Part shown: piece by piece, positions 30,457 to 40,301 of the stretch
Layout: each line of letters starts with the position of its first letter
How positions within the stretch are numbered: the stretch's first letter is position 1
Assembly: GCA_007751255.1 (NCBI GenBank)
Contig: CP036296.1
Coordinates: 1,178,001 to 1,242,000, forward strand
Direction: 5' to 3'
DNA: 64,000 nucleotides
DNA from: Engelhardtia mirabilis
Lineage (GTDB): Bacteria > Planctomycetota > UBA1135 > GCA-002686595
The notes under the pieces: model-generated
The model's input: the letters and a program-made list of their open reading frames with translations, nothing else
What the model was told of the DNA's origin: nothing
Database searches by the model: none
Made by a program: the position numbers and the translations under genes

Positions 30457-31044
30457 GTGTCAGCCGACCCCCCCCAGCAGCCGGCCGCTCGGCCCACCTC
30501 CGTGACCGCGATCCTCGCTGCGGTGGCCCGCGAGGACGCCGGAGCCGCGGATGCCCTCTTTCCCCACGTCTACGAGGAGCTGCGCGCCCTCGCCGGGGCG
30601 CTCTTCCGGGGATCGGGCTCCGAGCACACCCTCCAGCCGACCGCCGTCGTGCACGAGGTCTACTTGAAGCTCGTCGGGGACGCCGGCGACTGGAACGGGC
30701 GTGAGCACTTCTTCGCGCTGGCGGCGACGGCCATGCGCCAGGTGCTGATCGACCACGCTCGACGCAAGCGTGCCGACAAGCGCGGCGGTCGCTGGGACCG
30801 GGTCAGCCTGGACGATTCGGCTCCCTCGAGCGACCTGGCACCCTCGGTGGTCGAGCTCGACGACGCCCTGGCCGAGCTGGAGCGCGAGAATCCGCGACCG
30901 GCGCGGGTGATCGAGCTGCGCTACTTCGGCGGACTCAGCGTCGTCGAGGCCGCGCGAGTCCTGGGGGTCTCCGAACGCACGGTCAAGTCCGAGTGGCGCT
31001 TCGCACGCGCCTGGCTCCGCGCTCAACTCACCCCGGACGCCTGA
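30457..31044 (+). CDS. ECF-type RNA polymerase sigma factor
   Basis: The protein has 195 residues from the GTG at 30457. Region 2 shows HTLQPTAVVHEVYLKLV and the conserved stretch from FFALAATAMRQVLIDHARRK to KRGG. Region 4 shows ELRYFGGLSVVEAARVLGV, then SERTVKSEWRFARAWLR, a helix-turn-helix for the -35 element. This is the Sigma70_ECF type common in planctomycetes, normally paired with a Ser/Thr kinase, as here: the kinase begins 6 bases after the stop. The frame is open to 30295, but the upstream residues are not sigma-like. The likely targets include the divergent secreted-protein unit; this is inference from position. Confidence 0.92.
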   Translation: MSADPPQQPAARPTSVTAILAAVAREDAGAADALFPHVYEELRALAGALFRGSGSEHTLQPTAVVHEVYLKLVGDAGDWNGREHFFALAATAMRQVLIDHARRKRADKRGGRWDRVSLDDSAPSSDLAPSVVELDDALAELERENPRPARVIELRYFGGLSVVEAARVLGVSERTVKSEWRFARAWLRAQLTPDA

Positions 31045-31050
31045 TTCGCG

Positions 31051-34000
31051 ATGACGCAGGGCTCTCGCGCGCGCCTGGCCGCGGTCTTCGCCCAGGCCGT
31101 CGAACTTCCGGACGCGGAGCGTCCGGCCTTCCTCGAGAGGGCCTGCGGCGACGATCCGCAGCTGCGCGCCGAGGTCGAGCGCCTGCTGGAATTCGACTCG
31201 GCCAGCATGGGCTTCCTGGGCGAGGACCAGATCGACTCCAGTCGCGAGCAGCTGGAGTCGGTGCTCGAGGGAAGCCGGCAGCTCGTCCGGTCGGCCGATC
31301 CCGATCGGATCGGACCCTATCGGGTCCTGCGCCGCGTCGGGGAAGGGGGCATGGGCATCGTCTACGAGGCCGAGCAGGATTCGCCCCGCCGCCGCGTGGC
31401 GCTCAAGGTCGTGAAGCCGTTGCTCGCGACGCCGAGCCGGATGGCGCGCTTCAGGCAGGAGGCCGAGCTCCTCGGCCGGCTGCAGCACCCCGGGATCGCC
31501 CAGGTGTACGAGCTGGGGACCTTCGACTTCGGGCACGGGCCGCAGCCCTACTTCGCGTTGGAGCTCGTCGACGGTTCCGACCTGGCGACCTACGTGGCCG
31601 AGCACCGCCTGTCGGTTCGCGATCGCTTGGCCCTGCTCGTGCAGGTCTGTGAGGCCGTCGATCACGCGCACCAGCGGGGCGTGATCCACCGCGACCTGAA
31701 GCCGGAGAACATCATGGTGGATGCCGAGGGGCGCCCCAAGGTGCTCGACTTCGGCGTGGCTCGGGCGACCGAGGGGTCGACGGTCCTGACGACGCTCGTG
31801 ACCGAGGAAGGCGACCTGCTCGGGACCATCGCCTACATGGCTCCCGAACAGCTCGAGGGTCACATCGAGGAGATCACCCCCAGGACCGACGTCTATTCCC
31901 TGGGGGCGGTCGCCTTCGAGCTGCTCACCGGCCGGCCGCCCCACGAGCTGCTCGGGCTCCCGCTCGCCGCCGCCATTCAACTGGCCCTCGCCGGTGACCC
32001 GCCGGCACCGTCGACGCTGCGCCCCGAGCTGGCGGGCGACGTGGAGACGGTCGTCGTCCACGCCCTGGAGAAGGAGCCGGCGCGGCGCTACGCGAGCGCG
32101 GCGGAGCTCGCAGCGGACCTCGAGGCGGTGCTCGAGGACCGGCCGATCCTCGCGCGGCCGCCCAGCCGTCGCTACCGCGCGTTGAAGTTCGCCCGGCGCA
32201 ACCGCGCGCTCGTCGGAGGAGTGACCGGGACGTTCCTCGCGATCTTGCTCGGGCTGGCGACCTCGCTGCACCTGTGGGGCCGCGAGCGCGAGCAGCGGGG
32301 ACTGCTCCAACTGGCATCGGCCGAGCTGCGCAGGGGCGAGGCTCAGCTCGTCGGCGGGGTCATGGCATCTGCGCGCGAGGCCCTGGAGCAGGGCGACGTC
32401 TGGGGCGCGGTGAAGCAGCACTCGCGCGTGCCGGAGAGTCGACGCGGCTGGGCCTGGCGTCTGTTCCGGCGCCGCCTACCGGTGCTGCTCGACCTGGAGA
32501 GCGACGTCGCGATCCTCCCCGAACCGGCCCTGCCCCGCTGGCGATTTGCCGGCGACGATCATCTCTATGCCCTCGATCTGGCGCGGGACGCGGTTCGCCT
32601 GATCCCGCTCGATGGGCCCGAGCAGGAGTTCGAGCGAGAGTTCGAGCGATTCGCCGGCATGGGCCTGAGGTGGGTCGACGTGGCCACGCCGACCGGCTGG
32701 GCGCTCGGCTGGGCCGATGGCGAGACCGTCTTGCTCGATCTCTTCGGGGGTCGGGTGGTGCGACGGTGGTCGACCCCCTGGAACCGGGAGCTGGGCCAGG
32801 CCTCCCACGACGGCGAGGTGGTCGTGGTCCAGCAGGGCCCGGACCTCGCGACCGTCTTCGACAGGGGCCGGGCCATCTCGAGTCTCGACTGCGGCGGCGC
32901 CGACTCCGCCATCGCCCAGCGTCACTGTCGCCTGAGCCCAGCCGGGGATCGAGTGTTCGTGAACCGGCTGTCGGAGGTCGCGATCGTCGACTTGGGGACC
33001 GGTGTCGAGCGAGTCCATCGGCCCGGTCCCGGATTCGACCGGATCCTCGGCGAGCCGATCGATGGCGGCTGGGTCAGTCACCAGTGGGTCGAGACCGAAC
33101 GCGGGCGCACGGCCTCGCGGATCCAACTGGAAGAGGTGCCCGTGCTGGACGAGTGTCTGCTGATCACCGAGCACACCGGCCGCGCGAGCTTCGCCACGCC
33201 GCGCGACGGACGCTTCGTCGCCATCGGCTCCCACGGCTGGGTGGAGCTGCGCGACACGCTCGCAGCCGACCCGTACGTCGTCAGTCGTTTCCAGGACCAG
33301 GACGGGCGGCTCGACCGGGGCGCGGAGTTCTCCGTGGTCGGCGAGGTCTCTCCCAGCGGCAAGCGCCTGTTGGCCTTGGCCCACGGCGACTACCGGCCGT
33401 GGCTGGTCGACCTCGCGGAGTCCGCGATCGGGGCGGACGTCGATTCGCGGTCCCGCTCCGTGCAGATCCACGACCGCGTCCTCTACCACCTGGCCGTGTC
33501 GCCCGACGGGAGTCTGGCTGCCGCCACCGGGCCGCGCATGGACGCGGTCCTGGTCTGTGACGCCACGACGCTCGAGCCGCTGGCGCGGCTCGAGCGGCGG
33601 GCTGTCGACTTCGGCAGCCGCGACGCACTGCTCGCCTTCTCCGACGACTCGCGTCGCCTGGTGATGTCGACCCCGATGGTGGGCTTCGACGGGGTGGTCG
33701 TGGTGGAGTGGGACCTGGTCGGCGGCGGAGTCACGGTCACCGAACCTGGGGTCGAGGTGACCGGCGGCAACCACGTCCAGCTGCTCGACGAGTTCATCGG
33801 GCGCCTCGAGCCGAGCGAGCGCGCGCGCCTGAGCCAGAAGGTGCAGATGGCCGGGCCGCGCGCCGTCGCCGTGAACCGAGCGTACGAGCGTAGCTCCGAT
33901 TGGAAGGAGAACCCCTCCGGTGCCGGGCGTCGCTGGGCCACCCTTGCGACGCCGGGCCGGGCACCGCGAGCGGACTTGACGGCGCTCAGCGTGCACCCCT

Positions 34001-34509
34001 TCGAGGACCTGGTGGCCCATATCGCGGGCTACGAAGTGAACCCCGGCGACTCCGCGTCGTCGGGCCAGCTGAGCGTGCGACGTCTGGACGGCGGCGAGCT
34101 CGTGAACCAGGTCAAGCTCGATCACAAGCCCTGGTGCGTGTCCTACTCCCCCGACGGGCAGACGCTGGCGGTGGGCTGTAGCGGCGGGTGGATCCAGATC
34201 TACGAGACCGAGTTCCTGGCCCTTCAGCACGAGTTCCGAGCGACCCGAGGCTACGTGTACTCGCTCGCCTTCCTCCCCGACGGGGAGCGGCTCGCGTCAG
34301 TTGGGGAGGACGGCCAGCTGCGGGTCTGGGACCCGCGGCCCCAGCGGGTCCAGGACGCAGCGCGCCAAGCCTGGTCGGAGCGTCGCGCCGAGCTGGCGGC
34401 GCGTCCAGAGCTCGAGGCGGAGCTGCCCTTGTTGTCCGGCGAGGAGCGCGCCGCCGCGCTGATCGGGCTGATCCGACGCCGCTGGTCGTCGGAGCCGCGG
34501 GGCCGCTGA
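31051..34509 (+). CDS. Membrane Ser/Thr protein kinase with WD40-like C-terminal part
   Basis: The protein has 1152 residues. An N-terminal helical domain (1-75) precedes the kinase domain (about 88-365): G-loop GEGGMG at 97-102, catalytic Lys in VALK at 116-119, HRDLKPEN at 213-220, DFG at 233-235 and APE at 264-266. All key residues are intact. A transmembrane helix follows at about 387-408. The extracytoplasmic part has propeller-like repeats, clearest near the end (YSPDGQTLAVGCSGGWIQIY, then LPDGERLASVGEDGQLRVWD). The kinase should be active on the cytoplasmic side and sense a ligand or partner outside. It is co-transcribed with the sigma factor and probably controls its activity, which is the pattern for this gene pair. 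Confidence 0.93.
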   Translation: MTQGSRARLAAVFAQAVELPDAERPAFLERACGDDPQLRAEVERLLEFDSASMGFLGEDQIDSSREQLESVLEGSRQLVRSADPDRIGPYRVLRRVGEGGMGIVYEAEQDSPRRRVALKVVKPLLATPSRMARFRQEAELLGRLQHPGIAQVYELGTFDFGHGPQPYFALELVDGSDLATYVAEHRLSVRDRLALLVQVCEAVDHAHQRGVIHRDLKPENIMVDAEGRPKVLDFGVARATEGSTVLTTLVTEEGDLLGTIAYMAPEQLEGHIEEITPRTDVYSLGAVAFELLTGRPPHELLGLPLAAAIQLALAGDPPAPSTLRPELAGDVETVVVHALEKEPARRYASAAELAADLEAVLEDRPILARPPSRRYRALKFARRNRALVGGVTGTFLAILLGLATSLHLWGREREQRGLLQLASAELRRGEAQLVGGVMASAREALEQGDVWGAVKQHSRVPESRRGWAWRLFRRRLPVLLDLESDVAILPEPALPRWRFAGDDHLYALDLARDAVRLIPLDGPEQEFEREFERFAGMGLRWVDVATPTGWALGWADGETVLLDLFGGRVVRRWSTPWNRELGQASHDGEVVVVQQGPDLATVFDRGRAISSLDCGGADSAIAQRHCRLSPAGDRVFVNRLSEVAIVDLGTGVERVHRPGPGFDRILGEPIDGGWVSHQWVETERGRTASRIQLEEVPVLDECLLITEHTGRASFATPRDGRFVAIGSHGWVELRDTLAADPYVVSRFQDQDGRLDRGAEFSVVGEVSPSGKRLLALAHGDYRPWLVDLAESAIGADVDSRSRSVQIHDRVLYHLAVSPDGSLAAATGPRMDAVLVCDATTLEPLARLERRAVDFGSRDALLAFSDDSRRLVMSTPMVGFDGVVVVEWDLVGGGVTVTEPGVEVTGGNHVQLLDEFIGRLEPSERARLSQKVQMAGPRAVAVNRAYERSSDWKENPSGAGRRWATLATPGRAPRADLTALSVHPFEDLVAHIAGYEVNPGDSASSGQLSVRRLDGGELVNQVKLDHKPWCVSYSPDGQTLAVGCSGGWIQIYETEFLALQHEFRATRGYVYSLAFLPDGERLASVGEDGQLRVWDPRPQRVQDAARQAWSERRAELAARPELEAELPLLSGEERAAALIGLIRRRWSSEPRGR

Positions 34510-34525
34510 CCGGCCCGCGGCGTTC

Positions 34526-34861
34526 GTAGGCGGTCGGCACCGCGAGACGCAGCTTGCCCCGCTCGGCGGCCAGCGTATCCAGGTTCCGCTCGAGCTCGCC
34601 CTTGGTTTCGTCGATGCGGCCGCGGTCACAGATCGCTCGGCAGCCTTCGACGAAGCCAAGGCGCATGAACCCGTGCTCCAGTAGGACTCGAGCGCCCGCG
34701 AAGCGCAGGCTGAAGTGGCCGTGGTCCACCGATTCGATCCCGCCCAAGCCGGCGGCGCCCAGCATGGTGACCAGGGCGTCCGCACTCGCGCGGTGGTGGA
34801 CGTGCTCCTGGAGAGCCTCCACGCGATCGGACTGACCGAGTCGTCGCACGATGCGCCACCA
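34526..34861 (-). pseudogene. Decayed C-terminal fragment of a SAM-dependent methyltransferase
   Basis: The minus-strand frame in this gap encodes a stretch (about 100 residues, from the WWRIVRRLGQ segment to AVPTAY) that has the look of the C-terminal region of a class I methyltransferase: LVTMLGAAGLGGIESVDHG, FSLRFAGARVLLEH and LDTLAAERGKLRLAVPTAY. The N-terminal SAM-binding domain is missing, and the frame runs on into an Arg-rich tail overlapping the kinase gene, without a proper end. I take it as a remnant. The assignment rests on pattern recognition only. It fills most of the 480-bp gap between the kinase gene and the GyrI-like gene. Confidence 0.4.
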
Positions 34862-34989
34862 GGATCGGCGGCCACCGGGCGCCGCTCGGACCTGCCGGGC
34901 ACCGATCCCGGCGGCGTACCCTGCGACGCCTCCCTCGTCCGCCGGCTCCGCGCCTTCGTCCGCCGTCCGACCCTCTACCAGCTCCCGAG

Positions 34990-35454
34990 ATGCTCGAGAA
35001 CCCCCACGTCACCTCCACCGCCCGTCAGCCCACGGCCGTGATCCGCTTCACCATCCCGCGCGACGAGATCCAGGCGGTGATGGGGCCGGCGATCGGAGAG
35101 GTCATGGCGACCGTCAAGGCCCAAGGTCTGGGCCCGGCCGGTCCGGTCTTTAGTCGGCACTTCCGCATGGACCCGGAGGTCTTCGAATTCGAGGTCGGCG
35201 TCCCGGTGCCGCGCGCCGTCGAGCCGGCCGGCCGCGTGGTCGCGAGCGAGCTGCCCGCCACGCGGGTGGCGCGCGCCGTGTACCGCGGCCCCTACGAGGG
35301 CCTCGGCCAGGCCTGGGGCGAGTTCATCGCCTGGATCGAAGCCCAAGGGCTGGAGCACGGGCCGAGCCTGTGGGAGTCCTACGTCGCGGGTTCCGAGTCC
35401 GGCTCCGATCCGACCGCTTGGCGCACGGAGTTCAATCGGCCGCTCGTCGACTGA
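34990..35454 (+). CDS. GyrI-like small-molecule-binding domain protein
   Basis: The protein has 154 residues, the typical size of a stand-alone GyrI-like (AraC effector-binding) domain. Characteristic features are TIPRDEIQAVMGPAIGEV at the N-terminal part, FEVGVPVPRAVEP in the middle, and VARAVYRGPYEGLGQAW with its conserved acidic position before WEFI-type residues. There is no DNA-binding domain, so it is not a transcription factor itself; family members bind hydrophobic small molecules. A terminator hairpin follows at 35518. It appears to be a single-gene unit. Two alternative starts inside the first 20 residues cannot be excluded. Confidence 0.8.
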   Translation: MLENPHVTSTARQPTAVIRFTIPRDEIQAVMGPAIGEVMATVKAQGLGPAGPVFSRHFRMDPEVFEFEVGVPVPRAVEPAGRVVASELPATRVARAVYRGPYEGLGQAWGEFIAWIEAQGLEHGPSLWESYVAGSESGSDPTAWRTEFNRPLVD

Positions 35455-35517
35455 GACGGGCGACGGCGGCGCCGCCGAGCCGAGAGTCGCTCTCGACGCC
35501 GACTGAACCCGCAGTTT

Positions 35518-35542
35518 CGCCCGGGGCGCTGGGCCCCGGGCG
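35518..35542. terminator. Terminator hairpin between convergent genes
   Basis: Arms 35518-35527 and 35533-35542 pair perfectly over ten GC-rich bases with a five-base loop (GCTGG). It separates the GyrI-like gene from the FG-GAP gene, which end toward each other. Confidence 0.65.
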
Positions 35543-35549
35543 CGTTGCG

Positions 35550-38177
35550 TCAGAAGCCGTAGCCGATGGTGACCGCGTTCGTCAGCGCGAAGCCCGCCGG
35601 GTAGCCCGGGTGCACCAGCAGGGCCTGTTGCGGGATCGTGAAGCCGGGGATGGCCGTGGTCCAGACGGTCTTGTCGATGGCCACGCTGCCCTCGCCCTCG
35701 GCGCCGGGCGTGCCGCCCAGGACTCCGGCGTAGATCTGGTAGAGCGGCGCGATGAACACACCGGCACCCGGGAGCGGAACGTCGACCAAGTTGACCTCGG
35801 TCGTGCCCCAGTAGACGAAGTAGAAGGCGCCGCCTATGCCGTGCACGATGCGCAGCTCCGCCGAGGGCGTCCCCGGCACGAAAGGCCCCTTGGCGCCGAG
35901 GACAGGTGCCACCGGCCCGCCGCCGTAGCCGAAGCCGTACTGCTTGACCGAGCCCGAGGAGGGCGTGTCGAACGTCGTGGCCTCGATCAACAGGTTCGAG
36001 ATCAGGTCGCCGTCGCCGTCGCCGTCCAGGTCGGCGATCGAGTAGGAGTTGGGACCGAAGTAGGACTCCAACTCGTAGACGCCGCCGGTCGCGGTGGCGA
36101 GCCACAGCTCCAGGCGAGTACCGAGTGAGCCCTGCTGGTCCCTCCAGCCCAACAGGTCGGCCAGACCATCGCCGTTGACGTCGCCAGCGGCAACCCGCTC
36201 GTAGCCGCCCACCGAGGGCAACATCTGCAACGGCGCGGTGTAGGCGCCGCCACCCAGGTTGAGCGCCACGGTCAAGCCGGACGTGGTGGTGCCGCCCAGG
36301 GTCGCGAAGCACAGGTCGACCAGCCCGTCGCGGTCGAAGTCGAACAAGAGCGGAATCTCGCCCATGGGCACCACGAGCTCGAAGGTCTGCACCTCGGTGA
36401 AGTTGCCGCTGCCGTCGTTCTGTTGGAAGTGCCAACTGCTGGTGTTGCCGAAGGTCTCGCGCATCAAGAGGTCGGTGTCCCCGTCGCCGTCCAGGTCCGC
36501 GATTGCGCGCGGTTCGCCGCTGAAGCCCGCGACCTTCGCTCCGAAGTGACCGGCGCCATCCCCCGGGTACCAGCCGCCCGAGCCCAGCACGTCCAGGTCT
36601 CCGTCACCGTCGAAGTCGGCGGAGTCGATCAGGCCCGAGTACTGGGCTCCGACCGCGATGCCAGCCACCGCAACGCCTCCGTCCACGTAGACCCCGTCGG
36701 CCTGGCCGCGCAGCAATCGCGTGCCCAGGAACTCGAAGGTCGGGTTGAAGGGGAAGGTCTGAATCAGCTGACCCCATTCCACGGCCAGGTCGCCGTAGCC
36801 GTCGCCGTCGAAGTCGCCGCGCGCCAACACTTGGTCGACCAGTTCGGTCCCCGGCAGTGGAATGCTGAAGGCATCGACCGCCGGTCCCTTGCCGGTGCCG
36901 TCGTTGATCGTCACGTAGCGCGAGCCGCCGGACAGGTCGAGGTCGCCGTCGCCGTCCACGTCGACCGCCTCGGCCGTGACGGTCGCGCAGCAGCCCTCGG
37001 TCAGGATCGGCTTGCCGACCGCCTCGATCGTGCCGGAGCCGAGCAGCACCGCGGAGCCGGCGGCCACGTCCAGTCGCCCGTCACCGTTCAGGTCCGCGAC
37101 CCCCGCGATGCCCCAAGGTTGCGAGGCGCCGGGCCAGCTCCAGTAGGTCGCGAACTCCACCGTCAATCCCTCGGAGCGGCCCAGATAGATCAAGGCACTG
37201 CTGAACTGCGACGAGAAGTCCAGGTACATCAGGTCGTCGTCGCCATCGCCGTCCCAGTCGACCATGTAGCCGGGGCCGATCCACGGTGTCCCGCCGATGC
37301 CGCTCTGCCCGGGGCCGGCGACGAGGGTCCCGCCGCTGTTCTCCAGCACGAAGGCGCCAATGCCGCCGGTGGTGTACTGGGTGAAGACCAGGTCATCGTC
37401 GCCGTCGCCGTCGACGTCGCCGGCGGTCAGGGACGAGGCGCTGCCAATGTAGGTGGTCACTTCGAGCACCTGGACCAGGCCGGGGTTGGCGGCGGCGTCC
37501 CAATCCACGAGGTAGAGGTCGGCGCCGCCGGGCTCGAAGGCCGCGCGGGCCACGGCCACCTCGTCGGATCCGTCCCCGTCGCGGTCGAGCACGGTCAGGT
37601 GTCCGGCGTAGGTCGGGAGCGACTGCGACGGTGCAGCCAGCGGCGTCGGGCCGTCGAGGATCCACGCGTTGACCTGGTAGTCGGTGCCCACGCCGAAGAC
37701 GGTGTCGGTGTCGTAGGTCACGACGTCGAGGGTCCCGTCGCCGTTGACGTCACCCAGGACCAGCTCCCAGGTCAGCTCCGGGCCCGGCAGTTGCAGCGGC
37801 GGGTCGAAGCTCCCGTCCCCGCGCCCGGCGTAGAGCCGCACGCCCGACGTCCCGGCCGAGGGCAGGTCGTTGTAGCGCACCACCAGGTCCGCCAGCCCGT
37901 CGCCGGTGACGTCGCCCAGGGCGTTGTACTCCTGGCCGGAGAGTCCCGGGATCGTCGCACCGAGCGTGGGGTTGGTGCCGACGTCGAGCACGCTGAACCA
38001 GCCGCTGGCGCTGCTGACGACGCCGTCGACGGTGCCGTTCTGATCCAAGTCGGCCAGGGCGACGTAGTTCTGGTCGCCGCTCAACTCGTAGCGGGGGGCC
38101 CGGAGGATTGACTGGGTATGGGCCGTCGACGCCAGGGTCAGGGTCGCGAGGGAGAGGTGAAGGGGAGCGGCGCGCAT
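35550..38177 (-). CDS. Large secreted FG-GAP/VCBS repeat protein
   Basis: The protein has 875 residues from the ATG at 38177, where a signal peptide (MRAAPLHLSLATLTLASTAH) is seen. Residues ~30-750 are a long series of FG-GAP/VCBS-type repeats with calcium-loop motifs, such as DLDQNGTVDG, DVNGDGTLDVV, DRDGDGSDEVA, DVDGDGDDDLV, DFDGDGYGDLA and DLDGDGDTDLL. These fold as beta-propellers that bind calcium and often mediate adhesion. The last ~120 residues form a beta-rich module of the type found on other exported proteins here (ending NAVTIGYGF). It lies 231 bp after the beta-helix gene on the same strand, and belongs to the set facing the sigma/kinase pair at 40.4-44.1 kb. Confidence 0.88.
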   Translation of the reverse strand: MRAAPLHLSLATLTLASTAHTQSILRAPRYELSGDQNYVALADLDQNGTVDGVVSSASGWFSVLDVGTNPTLGATIPGLSGQEYNALGDVTGDGLADLVVRYNDLPSAGTSGVRLYAGRGDGSFDPPLQLPGPELTWELVLGDVNGDGTLDVVTYDTDTVFGVGTDYQVNAWILDGPTPLAAPSQSLPTYAGHLTVLDRDGDGSDEVAVARAAFEPGGADLYLVDWDAAANPGLVQVLEVTTYIGSASSLTAGDVDGDGDDDLVFTQYTTGGIGAFVLENSGGTLVAGPGQSGIGGTPWIGPGYMVDWDGDGDDDLMYLDFSSQFSSALIYLGRSEGLTVEFATYWSWPGASQPWGIAGVADLNGDGRLDVAAGSAVLLGSGTIEAVGKPILTEGCCATVTAEAVDVDGDGDLDLSGGSRYVTINDGTGKGPAVDAFSIPLPGTELVDQVLARGDFDGDGYGDLAVEWGQLIQTFPFNPTFEFLGTRLLRGQADGVYVDGGVAVAGIAVGAQYSGLIDSADFDGDGDLDVLGSGGWYPGDGAGHFGAKVAGFSGEPRAIADLDGDGDTDLLMRETFGNTSSWHFQQNDGSGNFTEVQTFELVVPMGEIPLLFDFDRDGLVDLCFATLGGTTTSGLTVALNLGGGAYTAPLQMLPSVGGYERVAAGDVNGDGLADLLGWRDQQGSLGTRLELWLATATGGVYELESYFGPNSYSIADLDGDGDGDLISNLLIEATTFDTPSSGSVKQYGFGYGGGPVAPVLGAKGPFVPGTPSAELRIVHGIGGAFYFVYWGTTEVNLVDVPLPGAGVFIAPLYQIYAGVLGGTPGAEGEGSVAIDKTVWTTAIPGFTIPQQALLVHPGYPAGFALTNAVTIGYGF

Positions 38178-38408
38178 GGGAGCTCTCGGGGGCAAGGGGT
38201 GGGGAGGTGCGAGCGCGGTCGCAGAAGGCCACGCTGTCACCCGCCCCCTATACCCCCGAGAGTCCCGCCGGCGGGGCTCAATCCGCGGGAGTTCGCGACG
38301 CGCGGGGAACGTTCCGCCTCCCCGCTGCGTCGCGCCGCACCGCCGTCGCGTTCGACTTCGGTCAGCGGCGCCACCCCGACGCGAGGCCGGGGCGCACCCT
38401 CGCCCGCC

Positions 38409-40301
38409 TCAGAGCCCGTGCACCATCCGCAGGCCCTCCGTAAGCCCGAGCACGACTTGCGTCCCCGGAGTCTGGTCGAGGATCGCACCCTGTACGAAGA
38501 ACGGCAGGCCCAGCGCCGAAGGGTCGCTCGTGATGGCGATGCTGATCGGCACGGGCTGACCCGGCGCGGCCCACAGTCCGGCGACCTTGGTCCAGGCCAA
38601 CAGGCCCGGGGTGTAGTTCAAGAGGAACTCACCCGGCGCGCCGTTGCCGGCGAAGCCGAAGCCGGGCAACACCAGGCCGCAGGGACCCAAGGGCTGCGTC
38701 GCGAAGCTGAGGCTCAGGAAGGCCAGGGAGAGGGGCGCTTGGGTCCCCAAGGGGTTGTCGATCCCGAGCAGCATCGACGTCCCGAGCTGCGGCGAGCCGG
38801 ACAGCACCGTGAGGCTGCCGGGCGTGTTCGTGCCGCACCCCACCAGGGGCTCGACCACGGCCGCCGGGACGTACTCCCGCGCACCGATGTCGACCGCCGG
38901 CGAGCCGCTGCCCGTGTTCGCCGTCTGGGGATCGTCGATCTTGCGCAGGTGCCCAGTCAGGTCCTTGTTGGCGGCCGAGAAGGGGAGCCCTGCGAGGGCA
39001 CTGGTCGAGCCCGCGTCGATGCACTGGGACCCGGCCTGCAAGCCGTAGCCCACCCAGCCCAGGGTCGTGTCGGCGAACAGCGGGTTCACGCTGATGTTCC
39101 CCGCGCCGCTGTAGGGGCTCTGGGTGCAGCAATAGCGCACGACGAACGACCCAGCGACCTTGGTGCCCAGCTGCGATTGCACCGTCGAGTTGCCCCAGAT
39201 GATCGTGTTCTCGATCACGTCGCCGCCCTGGTAGCTGTGCAGCACGACGCCGTCGCGCAGCGCCCCGGCCGCGCCGTCCGAGCTGCCAGTGCCCTTCGCG
39301 CCACCGGCGCCGAGGGTCTGCTGGGTGAAGGTGCAGTTGACGATGCGAAAGCGGTTCGACGCGTTGAACAATGCCCCGCCCTCGCCGCCGACACCGCCGT
39401 TGGCACCGTCTCCGACCGGACCCACGTCGCCCTCGTGCGAACCCAGTCCGTCGCCACCGTCGCCCCCGGTCCCGCCGTTGCCTCCCTTGCCGCCCATGCC
39501 TGAGGTGTTGCCGATGAACAGGCAGTTGACCAGCAGCGGGTAGCCCGACGACGAGCCGATCGCCCCGCCCGAGCCACCCTCGCCGCCCGTGCCCCCGGTG
39601 CCGCCCTTGCCGCCGTCACCGACGAAGATCAGGAAGCCGTTGGGTCCGCCCTTGCCACCCTTGCCGCCCTTGCCCCCGGAGCCTCCCGCGCCGGCTTGGT
39701 TCTGGTAGAAGACGCACGACTCGATCAGGGGCGTGCCGCTGGTGATCCAGATCGCGCCGCCGTGACCACCGCGCCCGCCGACCGTGCCCTTGCCGCCCTT
39801 GCCGCCGTCGTCGCCGGCCTCGGTGGCGTCGGTGCCCTTGGAACCCGTCGAGCCAGGCCCGCCGGCGGCGGCCTGGTTCCCCTGGAACACGCAGCGCTTG
39901 ATCGTCGGCGAGGCCGAGTTCGACATCAGGATCGCGCCGCCGTCGCGGGTCTCGTCGGGTGCGAGGACGTCGTTCCCGTCGCCGCGGCCGTCGAAGAAGG
40001 TGAAACCCTCGATCACCGTCCCCGGGCCCTCGAAGTCGTCGAAGACCATCAGTCGGCGATGCTTGTCGCCGTCAAGGTACGTGTTCAACGCGCCGTCGCT
40101 GCTCTTGAACGTGATCGCCTTGCCGGCGAAGTCGAGCGGCGCGGCCGGCATCCAGGAGCCGGGGCCGACCAGCACCGTGTCTCCGGGCGAGGCCAGGTCG
40201 ATGCCCGCCTGCAGGGTCGCGGCGTCGCCGGGCACGTGCCAGGTGGTCTGGGCCGCGGCGGGCGCGGCGAGGAAGAACAGGGAGAGGTGTCGAAGTCGCA
40301 T
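38409..40301 (-). CDS. Secreted glycine-rich beta-helix protein
   Basis: The protein has 630 residues. Signal peptide: MRLRHLSLFFLAAPAAAQ. A beta-helix entry (AATLQAGIDLASPGDTVLVG) is followed by coils with long Gly/Lys-rich inserts such as GKGGKGTVGGRGGHGGAIW and further runs of GGxGG. Coil signatures include GGAIWITSG, GGAIGSSSG and GGALFNAS. Near the end, SQCIDAGSTSALAG and VDIGAREYV match the usual end of such proteins. The last ~130 residues are the shared beta-rich module (from GSPQLGTSMLLGID to the end). Architecture is close to the protein at 22428, so the two are probably paralogues. It is divergent from the sigma factor at 40427. Confidence 0.87.
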   Translation of the reverse strand: MRLRHLSLFFLAAPAAAQTTWHVPGDAATLQAGIDLASPGDTVLVGPGSWMPAAPLDFAGKAITFKSSDGALNTYLDGDKHRRLMVFDDFEGPGTVIEGFTFFDGRGDGNDVLAPDETRDGGAILMSNSASPTIKRCVFQGNQAAAGGPGSTGSKGTDATEAGDDGGKGGKGTVGGRGGHGGAIWITSGTPLIESCVFYQNQAGAGGSGGKGGKGGKGGPNGFLIFVGDGGKGGTGGTGGEGGSGGAIGSSSGYPLLVNCLFIGNTSGMGGKGGNGGTGGDGGDGLGSHEGDVGPVGDGANGGVGGEGGALFNASNRFRIVNCTFTQQTLGAGGAKGTGSSDGAAGALRDGVVLHSYQGGDVIENTIIWGNSTVQSQLGTKVAGSFVVRYCCTQSPYSGAGNISVNPLFADTTLGWVGYGLQAGSQCIDAGSTSALAGLPFSAANKDLTGHLRKIDDPQTANTGSGSPAVDIGAREYVPAAVVEPLVGCGTNTPGSLTVLSGSPQLGTSMLLGIDNPLGTQAPLSLAFLSLSFATQPLGPCGLVLPGFGFAGNGAPGEFLLNYTPGLLAWTKVAGLWAAPGQPVPISIAITSDPSALGLPFFVQGAILDQTPGTQVVLGLTEGLRMVHGL

